DNA of 64,000 bases from Pseudomonadota bacterium. GTDB lineage: Bacteria; Pseudomonadota; Gammaproteobacteria; Steroidobacterales; Steroidobacteraceae. Made by a program: the position numbers and the translations under genes. The stretch's first letter is position 1. Every line of letters starts with the position of its first letter. The DNA lies in the NCBI GenBank assembly GCA_018240525.1, contig JAFEFN010000014.1:234487-298486 (forward strand), given 5' to 3'. A model generated the notes under the pieces. That model made no database searches, had not been told where the DNA came from, and was given only the letters and a program-made list of their open reading frames with translations. Shown here piece after piece: positions 26,040 through 35,418 of this stretch.

Positions 26040-26600
26040 ATGTCAAAAGAGACATCCGTGTGGTCGCAGCGTGCGGCGCGACTCCTGCCACCGATGCTGG
26101 CGTGCCTGCTGGGGGCCTGCTCGACTGGCCAGATGGGCGAGCCGGCCACGCTACATGCCGTGCAGGTCGTCGAGGTGGAGACACGTGCCGACATCCTGGC
26201 CAGCCGGGGAATGCACGAGGCGCTGGCCGGTGCCGGAGTCAGCGACGCCGCGATCGCCGACGGCAGCGTGGTCACCGCACGCCTGATGTGCTGCGGGCCG
26301 CCGGAATCGAGCAACCCGCATGGGTTCTACAACCGGGACCCGAAGTCACTGCCGCTGAGCGTGGGCGACGTCATCGAGGTACGCCTGGGCGGGGACTCGA
26401 AGGTCAATGAAGTGACACGCGTGCTGCAGCCTGCAAACCAGGCGGACGGCCCGTGCTGGTGGGATCCGAAGGATGATCGTCTCTGGCGCCGCGTGATGTT
26501 CTGCGAATGGATGCCCACCGAAGGCTGGGTGAAGCAGGGGGGGGTCTACTCCGGCTGGTACAAGGCGGCCAGCTCGACGGCCGGCGGCAGCGGCCGGTAG
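26040..26600 (+). CDS. Lipoprotein of unknown function
   Basis: 186 aa from the ATG at 26040 with GAGGGG 7 bp upstream; a GTG at 26031 is possible. The lipobox LLGAC places the lipid-attached Cys at about residue 27. The mature protein has further Cys (MCCGPP, GPCWWD, MFCEW) and several Trp. The segment LSVGDVIEVRLGGDSKVNEV reads like a small beta-barrel. No family recognised. It is separated from the gene at 24498 by 114 bp in the same direction; an operon is possible but not clear. Confidence 0.75.
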   Translation: MSKETSVWSQRAARLLPPMLACLLGACSTGQMGEPATLHAVQVVEVETRADILASRGMHEALAGAGVSDAAIADGSVVTARLMCCGPPESSNPHGFYNRDPKSLPLSVGDVIEVRLGGDSKVNEVTRVLQPANQADGPCWWDPKDDRLWRRVMFCEWMPTEGWVKQGGVYSGWYKAASSTAGGSGR

Positions 26601-26682
26601 TCACCTAAGGCCCTCGATCCGCACCTGTTTCCACGGGAGGCCCTATCCGTTGGGCCGGCCAGTGCCGGGCGGAGCGCGCTGC

Positions 26683-27321
26683 TCAGTTTGCGCGCGGGGC
26701 GCCGCGCAGACGGGCAAGTTGCATGATGGAGTCCACGAACAGCGCCAGCACCGATTCGGCGGCCGCGGGCGACATCTCGCCAGGATCGGACGCCGCGAAC
26801 AGCTTCACCCCCTCCACCAGGCTCATGAAGCCCATGGCCATGATGACCGGTGGCACGTCCGTCGTCGCCCCGGCGCGCTTGTTGAAGTACTCGATCAGCT
26901 GGACGATGTGGTCGCGCTTCTCCTTCACGAGCGCATTGAGCTTGGCGCGGAAGCGCGCATCGCGGGCGCTCAGTAGGCGGGCCTCGGTCCAGGCCATGAA
27001 GCCCTCGGTGTCCCGATAGAGTTTGCTGTAGATGTCACGAGTGCGCGCCTGAATGTCCTCGACGGTGAGCTCATCGTTCAGCAGCGCGGAGAATTCCAAA
27101 TCGGCTCGCTGGTGGTCACGCCGCAGCAGCTCGATGAAGAGGTCCCCCTTCGTCTTGAAGTTCGAGTAGAAGGCCCCGCGCGTATAGCCCGCGGCACCGG
27201 CGATGTCCTCGACGCTCGTGCGGTCGAGACCCTTCTTGGCGAACAGCTTCTGGGCCGCATCGAGTAGTCGTTGCCGGGTCTGCTCCTGGCTGTCCTCGCG
27301 GGTCAGACGTTTTCGGCTCAT
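26683..27321 (-). CDS. TetR/AcrR family repressor of the adjacent efflux operon
   Basis: 212 aa from the ATG at 27321 (MSRKRLTREDSQEQTR); the frame is open to 27438, but that stretch is the promoter region. The N-terminal DNA-binding domain is classic: LLDAAQKLFAKKGLDRTSVE, then DIAGAAGYTRGAFYSNFKTK. The C-terminal ligand-binding part is helical. It is divergent from the RND efflux genes with 115 bp between, the standard arrangement for a local repressor released by pump substrates. Operator candidates are listed for 27331-27400. Confidence 0.93.
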   Translation of the reverse strand: MSRKRLTREDSQEQTRQRLLDAAQKLFAKKGLDRTSVEDIAGAAGYTRGAFYSNFKTKGDLFIELLRRDHQRADLEFSALLNDELTVEDIQARTRDIYSKLYRDTEGFMAWTEARLLSARDARFRAKLNALVKEKRDHIVQLIEYFNKRAGATTDVPPVIMAMGFMSLVEGVKLFAASDPGEMSPAAAESVLALFVDSIMQLARLRGAPRAN

Positions 27322-27330
27322 GCGCGCAAG

Positions 27331-27400
27331 GCTAGCACGCCTCGAAGGCCTTGTACATACATCTATGGATTCGGATACATCAATGCATCTGAGTGCTAGC
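27331..27400. promoter_or_regulatory. Divergent control region with flanking 8-bp inverted repeat
   Basis: GCTAGCAC at 27331-27338 is mirrored exactly by GTGCTAGC at 27393-27400, enclosing the AT-richer core of the tetR-RND intergenic region. Inside, ATACATC occurs at 27357 and again at 27375, 18 bp apart, similar in style to ACATACAT half-sites of AcrR-type operators. Either element could bind the TetR protein. Inferred from position and symmetry only. Confidence 0.45.
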
Positions 27401-27436
27401 CTGAATGCAAGATCTGATCGCCAGGAGGGCCTCCAC

Positions 27437-28636
27437 ATGAGCAGCGTAGTTCGGATGTTCCGCGGACGCCCTATCCAGGTATCCCTCGCGATCCTACTGG
27501 CGATGACGACCGTGCTGGCGCTCGCGACCCGGCGGGCGAAGCCGGCCGAGACGGCACCCAGCCTCGTCGTGGCACTGCCTGCACAGCCCGACGGGGATGG
27601 GCCCGGCCGTGCGCTGCACTACCCGGTCGAGGTCGCTTCCCGGTACGCGAACAGCATGTCCTTCCGGGTACCGGGCAAGCTCATCGAGCGCGACGTGCGG
27701 CTCGGCGACACGGTGCGCAAGGGACAGGTGGTTGCCCGGCTCGACCCGCTGGATGCGAAAAAGCAGCTGGTGGCCGCGGAGGCGGCCTTCGCCGCCGCCG
27801 ACCATCGCCAGACCTTCGCGAAGCAGCAACTCGACCGCGACGCGGCCCAGATCGCCCAGAACCTCGTGGCCCGCGCGCAATTCGAGGCCACCCAGGACGC
27901 CTACAGCGCAGCGCTCGCCGCGCGCGAGCAAGCTGCCGCACAGCTGGTCATCGCGCGCAACAATCTCCAGTACCAGACGCTGGTCGCCGATCATGACGGC
28001 CTGATCACCAGCGAGAACGCCGACACCGGTCAGGTGGTCGCGAGCGGACAGCCGGTGTTCGGTCTTGCGTGGTCTGGGGACCTTGACCTGCTGCTGGACG
28101 CCGCGGCCGCAGATGTCGGGGGCTTCCCGATCGGCCAGACGGCGAACGTCATCCTGACGGCCCTACCCGGCCAGCACTTTGAGGCCCGCGTGCGGGAAGT
28201 GTCGCCTTCGGCCGATCCGCAGAGCCGTACCTACCGCGTCAAGCTCACGCTGAATGAGCCGTCACCGGCCATACGGCTCGGGATGACGGGTGATGCATGG
28301 CTCGCGCCGGCGCACGGCGCCCCGCCCGCTGCCGCGTCGCAGACATTCACGATCCCGGCGACCGCCCTCTTCCACCGCGGCCAGGAACCCGCTGTCTGGC
28401 TGGTACGCGGCGTGGACTCGACACTCGAGCTTCGCCCCGTGCACGTGCACAGCTATCGCGACCGCTCGGTTCTCGTGACGGGCCTGCGTAACGGCGACCT
28501 CGTCGTCCAGGCGGGCGTGCACACGGTGTACGAAGGGGAGCACGTCAAGCCCGTGAAGCCCCTCTTCGCCGGCGGGAGCGAGGCGCAGCGCACGGGCGAT
28601 CCGGTCCCGCCTGCCGACGCCGGGGCGGCGCTGTGA
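27437..28636 (+). CDS. RND efflux periplasmic adaptor (membrane fusion protein)
   Basis: 399 aa from the ATG at 27437 with CAGGAGGGC ahead of it. One N-terminal membrane anchor (IQVSLAILLAMTTVLALAT). Lipoyl/barrel halves flank a helical hairpin: GKLIERDVRLGDTVRKGQVV and ARLDPLD, hairpin about 105-170 (Gln/Ala-rich heptads), then VADHDGLITSENADTGQVV. A C-terminal membrane-proximal domain follows. It links the inner-membrane pump to the outer-membrane channel. Stop overlaps the pump start (GTGA), so the genes are translationally coupled. Confidence 0.92.
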   Translation: MSSVVRMFRGRPIQVSLAILLAMTTVLALATRRAKPAETAPSLVVALPAQPDGDGPGRALHYPVEVASRYANSMSFRVPGKLIERDVRLGDTVRKGQVVARLDPLDAKKQLVAAEAAFAAADHRQTFAKQQLDRDAAQIAQNLVARAQFEATQDAYSAALAAREQAAAQLVIARNNLQYQTLVADHDGLITSENADTGQVVASGQPVFGLAWSGDLDLLLDAAAADVGGFPIGQTANVILTALPGQHFEARVREVSPSADPQSRTYRVKLTLNEPSPAIRLGMTGDAWLAPAHGAPPAAASQTFTIPATALFHRGQEPAVWLVRGVDSTLELRPVHVHSYRDRSVLVTGLRNGDLVVQAGVHTVYEGEHVKPVKPLFAGGSEAQRTGDPVPPADAGAAL

Positions 28637-31600
28637 GCGACGAGCACACGCTCACTGCGGACGGCGGCCAGACCGGGGCGGCGGCGGCCGAGCCCCTCCC
28701 CCGACATACCTTCAACCTCTCGAGCTGGACGCTCGCGCATCAGCCGCTCGTGGTCTTCGTGCTGGTGGTCGTTTCGCTGTTCGGCATTTTCAGTTACAGC
28801 CGGCTCGCCCAGTCGGAGGACCCGCCGTTCACGTTCAAGGTGATGACCATCCGTACCGCCTGGCCGGGCGCCACGGCGCGCCAGGTGCAGGAGCAGGTCA
28901 CCGACCGCATCGCCCGCAAGCTGCAGGAGACCGACGGGCTGGATTTCCTGCGCAGCTACTCGCGTCCCGGCGAATCGGTGCTGTTCTTCACGATCCGCGA
29001 CAGCCTGCCGGCGGCGCGGGTGCCGGACACCTGGTACCAGGTTCGCAAGAAGGTCGGCGACATTGCCTATACGCTGCCGCAAGGGGTGCAGGGCCCGTTC
29101 TTCAACGACGAGTTCGGCGACGTCTACACCAACATCTACGCGCTGGAGGCTGACGGATTCTCCCCCGCCGACCTGTACGACTACGGCGAGCGGCTGCGCA
29201 CCCAACTGCTGCGCGTGCCGGGCGTCAACAAGGTCGATTTCATCGCCGACGAGGAGCAGCGCGTGCGGATCGAGATCCCCAACGCGCAACTTGCCAAGCT
29301 CGGGCTGTCGGTCCAGCAGATCGCCGCCGCGGTCAACGAGCAGAACGCCGTGGCCGGCGCCGGCGTATTCACCACTGCCGACGACCGCGTGTACGTGCGA
29401 CCGAGCGGGCAGTTCACGGACTCCGAGCGGATCGCCGACACGCTGCTGCGCGTCAACGGACGTTCCATCCGGCTCGGCGACATTGCCACCCTGAGCCGCG
29501 GGTACCTCGACCCGCCCAGCGAATACATGCGGCTGGGCGGCCGGAACGTCCTCGGGATCGGCGTCACCATGGCCCCTTCCGGGGACGTGATTGCCCTCGG
29601 CAAGGCGTTGGACACGGAGACCCAGCGCCTGCGCGCGACGCTCCCGGCAGGCCTCAAGCTCACCCAGGTGACCAGCATGCCGCACGCCGTGCGCCACGCA
29701 ATCGGCGACTTCGTCGAGGCGGTGGCCGAGGCGATCGGCATCGTCCTGCTCGTGAGCCTCATCACGCTCGGGCTACGCACCGGCACGGTGGTCGTGATCG
29801 CGATTCCGCTGGTGCTGGCAGGCACCGTGCTGTGCATGTACCTGTTCGGCATTGGCCTGCACAAGGTCTCGCTGGGCACGCTCATCCTGGCGCTCGGGCT
29901 GCTGGTAGACGACGCCATCATCTCGGTCGAGACCATGGCGGTGAAGCTTGAGCAGGGCTTCGACCGGCTCCGGGCCGCGGCGTTTGCCTACTCGAGCACC
30001 GCCTTCCCGATGCTGAGCGGCACGCTGGTCACGGTGTCCGGCTTCCTGCCCATCGCGCTCGCGAAATCCGCCACCGGCGAGTACACGCGCTCGATCTTCG
30101 AGGTCTCGGCGATCGCCCTGCTGCTGTCCTGGCTTGCGGCGGTGACGGTGATCCCACTGCTCGGTTCGTGGATCCTCTCCGAGCACCCCACGCGCCGCGC
30201 CTTCCGTCGCCACGCCGCGCCCGGGGCGCCGCAGGTCGAGTCGACCGCGGCTCCGGCCGCCACGCATGGGGAGCCTCCGAACCTCTATGACACACCCTTC
30301 TACCGGCGTCTGCGACACTGGGTCTCCTGGTGCGTCGATCGCCGCCGCACCGTGCTCGGCGCGACGGTGGCCCTCTTCGTTCTCGCGATGGCGGCCTTTG
30401 CGTTCGTGCCCCAGCAGTTCTTCCCGAGCTCCGACCGTCCGGAGCTGCTCGTCGACCTGCGCCTGCCCGAGGGCGCATCCTTCGCCGCCACCCTGCGCGA
30501 GACGCAGCGGCTCGAGCAGGCACTCTCGCACTATCCCGAGATCGCAAGCTACGTCGACTTCGTGGGTGCTGGCGCGCCGCGCTTCTACCTCACGCTGGAC
30601 CAGCAGCTGCCCTCGCCCAACTTCGCCCAGTTCCTGATCACCGCCAAGGGCGTCAAGGAGCGCGAACGGCTCGCGCAGGCCCTGGGTCCGGTGCTGCGCG
30701 AGCAGTTCTCCTCGGTGCGCACCCGCATCACGCGGCTCGAGAACGGGCCGCCGGTGGGCTTCCCGGTGCAATTCCGCGTGAGCGGCCCGGAAATTGCCCA
30801 AGTGCGTCAGATCGCCGAGCAGGTGGCGCAGGTCATGCGCCGCGATCGCGATACCTTCAACACGCAGTTCGACTGGGACGAGCCCGGGGAGCGCTCGGTG
30901 CACTTCGAGGTCGATCAGACGAAGGCCCGGCAGCTCGGCATCACCTCGCAGGACGTGGCGAATTACCTGCAGATGACCTTGAGCGGCTACACGATCACGC
31001 AGTTCCGCGAGCGCGACAAGCTCATCGCGGTGGAACTGCGTGCCCCGCCGGCCGACCGGGTCGACCCCTCCCAGATCGAGCGGCTGGCGATCCCCTCGCC
31101 AGAGGGCACCGCCGTCCCCCTGAGCGCACTGGGCACCTTCTCCTACGGCCTCGAATACGCCGTCGTGTGGGAGCGCGACCGTGAACCGCTCATCACGGTG
31201 CAGTCGGACGTGCAGCACGGTGCCCAGGGGATCGATGTCACGGGGCGGCTCGACAAGGCGCTCGAGCCCGTACGGGCCCAGCTGCCGGCCGGCTACCGCA
31301 TCAGGATCGGCGGCGCGGTGGAGGAGAACGGCAAGGCGCAGGCGTCGATAAACGCCCAGATGCCGTTGATGGTGATTGCGGTGCTGACCATCCTCATGAT
31401 CCAGTTGCAGGGCTTCAGCCGCGTCCTGATGGTGGTGCTGACCGCGCCGCTCGGCCTGATCGGCGTCGTGCTCGCGCTGCTGGCGCTGCGAATGCCGTTC
31501 GGGTTCGTCGCGCTCCTTGGCACGATCGCCATGTTCGGCATCATCATGCGCAACTCCGTGATCCTGGTGGACCAGATCGAGAAGGACATCCACGCGGGCC

Positions 31601-31845
31601 ATGGCCGATTCGAGGCCATCCTGGGGGCCACGGTCCGCCGTTTCCGGCCAATCACAGTCACTGCGGCGGCGGCCGTGCTCGCACTCGTGCCACTGCTGCG
31701 CAGCAGCTTTTTTGGCCCCATGGCCGCCTCCCTCATGGGGGGCATCACCGTGGCGACGCTGCTGACGATCTTCTACCTCCCGGCTCTCTATGCGCAGTGG
31801 TTCAGCGTCGGCCGCGACGAGGCGCCAGCGGGAGCCGCCTCGTGA
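28633..31845 (+). CDS. RND efflux transporter permease
   Basis: 1070 aa with a GTG start overlapping the adaptor's stop. Layout of the AcrB/MexK superfamily: TM1 near residues 37-57 (PLVVFVLVVVSLFGIFSYSR), large periplasmic loop, TM2-6 about 350-520 with the proton-relay Asp pair in LLVDDAIISVE, a linker of about 40 Pro/Ala-rich residues, TM7 about 572-592, second loop, and TM8-12 about 910-1055 (GTIAMFGIIMRNSVILVDQI). It is a drug/proton antiporter; substrates cannot be read from sequence. The start segment is more like the MexJK/YegN branch than classic AcrB. Followed by an outer-membrane channel gene overlapping by 4 bp. Confidence 0.94.
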   Translation: MSDEHTLTADGGQTGAAAAEPLPRHTFNLSSWTLAHQPLVVFVLVVVSLFGIFSYSRLAQSEDPPFTFKVMTIRTAWPGATARQVQEQVTDRIARKLQETDGLDFLRSYSRPGESVLFFTIRDSLPAARVPDTWYQVRKKVGDIAYTLPQGVQGPFFNDEFGDVYTNIYALEADGFSPADLYDYGERLRTQLLRVPGVNKVDFIADEEQRVRIEIPNAQLAKLGLSVQQIAAAVNEQNAVAGAGVFTTADDRVYVRPSGQFTDSERIADTLLRVNGRSIRLGDIATLSRGYLDPPSEYMRLGGRNVLGIGVTMAPSGDVIALGKALDTETQRLRATLPAGLKLTQVTSMPHAVRHAIGDFVEAVAEAIGIVLLVSLITLGLRTGTVVVIAIPLVLAGTVLCMYLFGIGLHKVSLGTLILALGLLVDDAIISVETMAVKLEQGFDRLRAAAFAYSSTAFPMLSGTLVTVSGFLPIALAKSATGEYTRSIFEVSAIALLLSWLAAVTVIPLLGSWILSEHPTRRAFRRHAAPGAPQVESTAAPAATHGEPPNLYDTPFYRRLRHWVSWCVDRRRTVLGATVALFVLAMAAFAFVPQQFFPSSDRPELLVDLRLPEGASFAATLRETQRLEQALSHYPEIASYVDFVGAGAPRFYLTLDQQLPSPNFAQFLITAKGVKERERLAQALGPVLREQFSSVRTRITRLENGPPVGFPVQFRVSGPEIAQVRQIAEQVAQVMRRDRDTFNTQFDWDEPGERSVHFEVDQTKARQLGITSQDVANYLQMTLSGYTITQFRERDKLIAVELRAPPADRVDPSQIERLAIPSPEGTAVPLSALGTFSYGLEYAVVWERDREPLITVQSDVQHGAQGIDVTGRLDKALEPVRAQLPAGYRIRIGGAVEENGKAQASINAQMPLMVIAVLTILMIQLQGFSRVLMVVLTAPLGLIGVVLALLALRMPFGFVALLGTIAMFGIIMRNSVILVDQIEKDIHAGHGRFEAILGATVRRFRPITVTAAAAVLALVPLLRSSFFGPMAASLMGGITVATLLTIFYLPALYAQWFSVGRDEAPAGAAS

Positions 31846-33317
31846 GGGCGCACGGCCGGCCGGCTGCCGCCGCGCGGCTGATCGCTGGGCTGGCTGCGCT
31901 GGCCTTGGCCGTCAGCGCCTGCACGGGGCTCGGGCCGTCACGCACGCCGCCCGAACTCGTTGCTCCCGCGCACTATTCGCTGGGCACCAACCCCGACCAG
32001 CTGTCGGCGGCGGATGGCGTTGCCCAGCGATTGGCCCTCGGCGCAGGCGCGCCTCCTCGCTGGTGGGAGTCCTACCAGAGCGAGGCACTGAATGCACTGG
32101 TCGACGAGGGACTCAGCCACAACGCCTCATTCGCTGCCGCGCAGAGTTCCTTGCGCGCCGCCCGCGAACAACTGCGCGCGCAGGTCGGTGACACCGAAAT
32201 GCCCAGCGTGGATCTTGGCGGCACGGTCCTCCGGCAGCGTTCCCTGGGCGTATCAGGCCTGCCGGAACAAACGTTCATCGCGAACATCTTCGCCGCGCAG
32301 GTGCAGGGCTCGTACACCTTCAATCTCCTGGGCGCGCGGCAGCTTGCGGATCGCGCCCTCGCCGGCCGATTCCAGCAGCAGGCCTATCAGCTGGATGCGA
32401 CGCGCCGCGCGTTGGCGGCCAATATTGTCATCGCGACGATCAACGCCAGCTCGCTTCAGGAGCAGTTGACCGCGACCGAGCGACTGGTCGCGCTGGGCGA
32501 GCGGCGCGCCGAGCAGGTGGCGGCACGTTATGCGACGGGCAGCGCCTCGCGTGAGGAGATGCTGGCTGCCGAACAGGACGCGGCCAACGCAGCGGCCACC
32601 CTGCCAGGGCTACGCGCGCAGGCGCTGGCAGTGCGCCATGCACAGGCCGTGCTGCTCGGCCGATCGCCGAGTGACGCACCCCCGCCCCTTTCCTTCGACT
32701 CCCTGCATTTGCCGGACACGGTCCCCGTGGCCATTCCCTCGGACCTGCTGCACCGCCGCCCTGACATCCTGGCCGCCGAGGCCGCTCTTCGGGCGAGCGC
32801 GGACGATGCGGGTGCCGCGACCGCCGAGCTGTTTCCCTCGCTGACACTGTCGGCCGCCTACGGCCGCGGTGGGTTTGACTGGTCGACCTTCAGCTCCCCG
32901 GTCGGCGCGATCTGGAGCGCCAGCGCAGGTTTGACTCAACCGCTGTTCCATGGGGGTGCTCTGCGGGCACGCAAGCGCGGCGCGGAGGCGAACTACGAGG
33001 CCGCCGTGGCACTGTATCGCCAGACGGTTCTGCGGGCCTTCGAGGACGTCGCCGATACCCTCGTCGCGCTCGACGAAGACGCCAATACCCTCAGACAGAC
33101 ACAACGGGCGATGGCCGCAGCGGGGGCTGCGAACCAGGAGACCACGGCGCGCTATCAGCTGGGCTCGACACAGTACTTCGCGACGCTCACGGCTGGACAG
33201 CAGTACGAGAACTCGCGCGTGCAGTGCACTCGAGCCCGGGCGGCCCGGCTGACCGACACGGCGGCACTCTTCCAGTCCATGGGGGATGCCCCGCCACCGC
33301 TGCAGGCGGTCCGCTAG
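31842..33317 (+). CDS. Outer-membrane efflux channel, NodT/OprM type lipoprotein
   Basis: 491 aa. The GTG at 31842 overlaps the pump's TGA, and translation from it gives a lipoprotein signal (LIAGLAALALAVSAC). Two structural repeats of the TolC fold are visible, with long amphipathic helices (SSLRAAREQLRAQVGDTEMP and the VLRAFEDVADTLVALDEDAN region) and the OprM-type motif IPSDLLHRRPDILAAEAALR. It completes the tripartite pump. The operon order adaptor, pump, channel with two 4-bp overlaps supports fixed stoichiometry. Confidence 0.93.
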   Translation: MRAHGRPAAAARLIAGLAALALAVSACTGLGPSRTPPELVAPAHYSLGTNPDQLSAADGVAQRLALGAGAPPRWWESYQSEALNALVDEGLSHNASFAAAQSSLRAAREQLRAQVGDTEMPSVDLGGTVLRQRSLGVSGLPEQTFIANIFAAQVQGSYTFNLLGARQLADRALAGRFQQQAYQLDATRRALAANIVIATINASSLQEQLTATERLVALGERRAEQVAARYATGSASREEMLAAEQDAANAAATLPGLRAQALAVRHAQAVLLGRSPSDAPPPLSFDSLHLPDTVPVAIPSDLLHRRPDILAAEAALRASADDAGAATAELFPSLTLSAAYGRGGFDWSTFSSPVGAIWSASAGLTQPLFHGGALRARKRGAEANYEAAVALYRQTVLRAFEDVADTLVALDEDANTLRQTQRAMAAAGAANQETTARYQLGSTQYFATLTAGQQYENSRVQCTRARAARLTDTAALFQSMGDAPPPLQAVR

Positions 33318-33490
33318 GGTTTCGTATCCCAAGCAGCCCTGCACCGACCGCTCGCGGATCGGGCCTGCCTTACTTAGCCCACGGTTAGCGCGCGCGACAT
33401 CAACTTACGGTGCCTTCGTAACGGGTGCGTCATGTACGGCGCGGATTATCACGCGTGCTTCTCGTACCGCGCTTACAACGGAGACTCCTC

Positions 33491-35098
33491 ATGCGACTTC
33501 CCTTGCCCTTGCCAGGCCTCGCGCTTGCGCTTGCCGGCGCATTCGCCGCCGCCGCCCCCGCAAACGATTGGAACACGAATCATGCGCAGCGAGTGCTGCT
33601 CATCAGCATCGATGGGATGCATGCACTGGATGTGGCGAACTACACCAAGGCGCATCCGGATTCCGCTCTCGCGGAACTGAGCCGGCACGGCGTCACTTTT
33701 TCAAATGCCCACACTCCGGCCAATTCAGACTCGTTCCCTGGGCTACTCGCTCTGGTTACCGGAGGTTCGCCGCGCACGCACGGGTTGTTCTACGACTACA
33801 GCTACGACCGAACGATCTGGGCTCCGGACAACAAGACGTGCTCCGGGGCGCCCGGGACGCAGATGATTTTTGACGAATCGATCGATGTGTACGTAAACAA
33901 CGTCTCACAGGACGTCATTGACCCCAGTGCTCTGCCTCGGTTCCGGGACTCTTCCGGTCAGTGCGTCCCCATGTATCCGCACAACGCCCTGCGCGTGAAT
34001 ACCTTGTTCGAGGCGGTAAAGGCGGCGCATCTGGGGCGCACGGCCTGGGCAGACAAGCATCCGGCCTACGACCTGGTCAACGGGCCCTCGGGCAAGGGGG
34101 TTGACGACCTCTACACCCCGGAAATTACCAATGCCCCCGGCTTCGACAACACCGTCAGTGTGGTGTGCACCGCACAGAATGACGCGCTTAAGGTCACTGC
34201 GGTCTTGAACGAGATTCACGGCCTCAACCACGAGGGCACCCGGAAGGTGGGTGTACCGGTGCTTTTTGGCATGAATTTCCAGGCGGTCAGCGTCGGACAG
34301 AAGCTCGCGGTGGACAATGCCAATGGCAGCTGCACGAGCGATACGCAGCTCAAAGGCCAGCCCGGAGGCTACGTCGATGGCCTCGGCACACCGAGCCGCG
34401 TCCTAGGGTACGGCTTGAAGCGCACGGACGACGCCCTATGGCAGTTCATACAGGCGTTGCGCAGCGAGGGGCTGTATGACTCGACGCTGATCATCGTGAC
34501 CTCGAAGCACGGTCAATCGCCGATCAACCCCGCGAAGCTGGTCAAGCCGGGCCACTTCGCGGATCTCGTCTGCCAGGTCTCGAACTGCGCAACCGAGGAG
34601 GCCGCGCAGGTCATCAATGCCGCGGGCAATTGTCCGGAAGGTCCCTGTGGGCTGGTGCAGGATGATGACATCGGCCTCATCTGGCTGCCTGACCAGAGCA
34701 AGACTGCGCTGGTCGCAGACTATCTGAACCGGAATGCCCAAGCGCTGCACATCGATGAGGTGATGTCTGGCGAGGAGCTGAAGCTCAAGTTCAACGACCC
34801 GCTGCGTGACACCCGGACGCCGGACATTATTGTCCAGCCAGTCTACGGGACCATCTATACCGGCGCCTCCAAGAACAAGGTCGCCGAGCACGGCGGATTC
34901 AGTTTTGGCGACACCAACGTGGGGCTCATCGTGTCCAGCCCTTCGACCAAACCCCAACGGGTCCAGACACCGGTCTTCACCTCCCAGGTTGCGGCCACGA
35001 TCATGAAGGCATTGGAACTCGACCCGGATGACCTGCAAGCCGTGCGCTTGGAGGGCACCAAGGTGCTGCCGTTCGTATTGGGCGGCCCTCACGACTAG
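33491..35098 (+). CDS. Alkaline-phosphatase-superfamily phosphodiesterase, secreted
   Basis: 535 aa from the ATG at 33491; the frame is open to 33425 without a signal peptide there. Signal peptide about 1-22 (LPGLALALAGAFAAAAP). Metal ligand Asp in LLISIDGMHALD and a nucleophile region ANSDSFPGLLALVTGG place it with type I nucleotide pyrophosphatases/phosphodiesterases. Later ligands: DSTLIIVTSKHGQSP, and AEHGGFSFGD with its His. It hydrolyses a phosphodiester in the periplasm with two Zn ions, by family knowledge. Five or more Cys in the middle may form disulfides. Followed by a strong hairpin, so it is transcribed alone. Confidence 0.88.
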   Translation: MRLPLPLPGLALALAGAFAAAAPANDWNTNHAQRVLLISIDGMHALDVANYTKAHPDSALAELSRHGVTFSNAHTPANSDSFPGLLALVTGGSPRTHGLFYDYSYDRTIWAPDNKTCSGAPGTQMIFDESIDVYVNNVSQDVIDPSALPRFRDSSGQCVPMYPHNALRVNTLFEAVKAAHLGRTAWADKHPAYDLVNGPSGKGVDDLYTPEITNAPGFDNTVSVVCTAQNDALKVTAVLNEIHGLNHEGTRKVGVPVLFGMNFQAVSVGQKLAVDNANGSCTSDTQLKGQPGGYVDGLGTPSRVLGYGLKRTDDALWQFIQALRSEGLYDSTLIIVTSKHGQSPINPAKLVKPGHFADLVCQVSNCATEEAAQVINAAGNCPEGPCGLVQDDDIGLIWLPDQSKTALVADYLNRNAQALHIDEVMSGEELKLKFNDPLRDTRTPDIIVQPVYGTIYTGASKNKVAEHGGFSFGDTNVGLIVSSPSTKPQRVQTPVFTSQVAATIMKALELDPDDLQAVRLEGTKVLPFVLGGPHD

Positions 35099-35418
35099 GT
35101 TTCATCGCTAACCGTATCCCGGCGCAAGGATGCGCTGGGATACGGCCTTTGAAGAGCTTTGAGGACAGCCGCCGAAGCTTCGGAGTACCCGATATTCCAT
35201 CGCCGGCCAGTGCACTGAGACTGCACGGCGAGGAGCGCTACACACCTGGACCCCTGCGCGGCATCAAAGGCTTGCAGGCGGCACCAACGGCTTGCTCATC
35301 CGTTAGACCTCCTTTCGGCAGCGACGGCCATTCCCGTTCATAATCCCGTCGTTCGAGTCGCGGGTCGTTAGCATGAAACTCCTGGCGCCACGGCCCCGGA
35401 CATCGCACGGCCGAGCAA
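35099..35418. other. Intergenic region between phosphodiesterase and MFS gene
   Basis: About 320 bp. Contains the terminator at 35112. The remainder has no motif-bearing frame; a promoter for the MFS gene must lie here, but I cannot place it. Confidence 0.5.
35112..35145 (+). terminator. Intrinsic terminator-like hairpin
   Basis: 14-bp stem (CCGTATCCCGGCGC at 35112-35125 with 35132-35145, one G-T wobble) and a 6-nt loop, followed by CCTTT, 13 bp after the phosphodiesterase stop. Confidence 0.75.

Noticed and set aside
29773..31602. 609-codon minus-strand open frame
   Set aside because: Antisense to the RND pump; His/Gln/Arg-rich translation typical of reversed membrane-protein codons.
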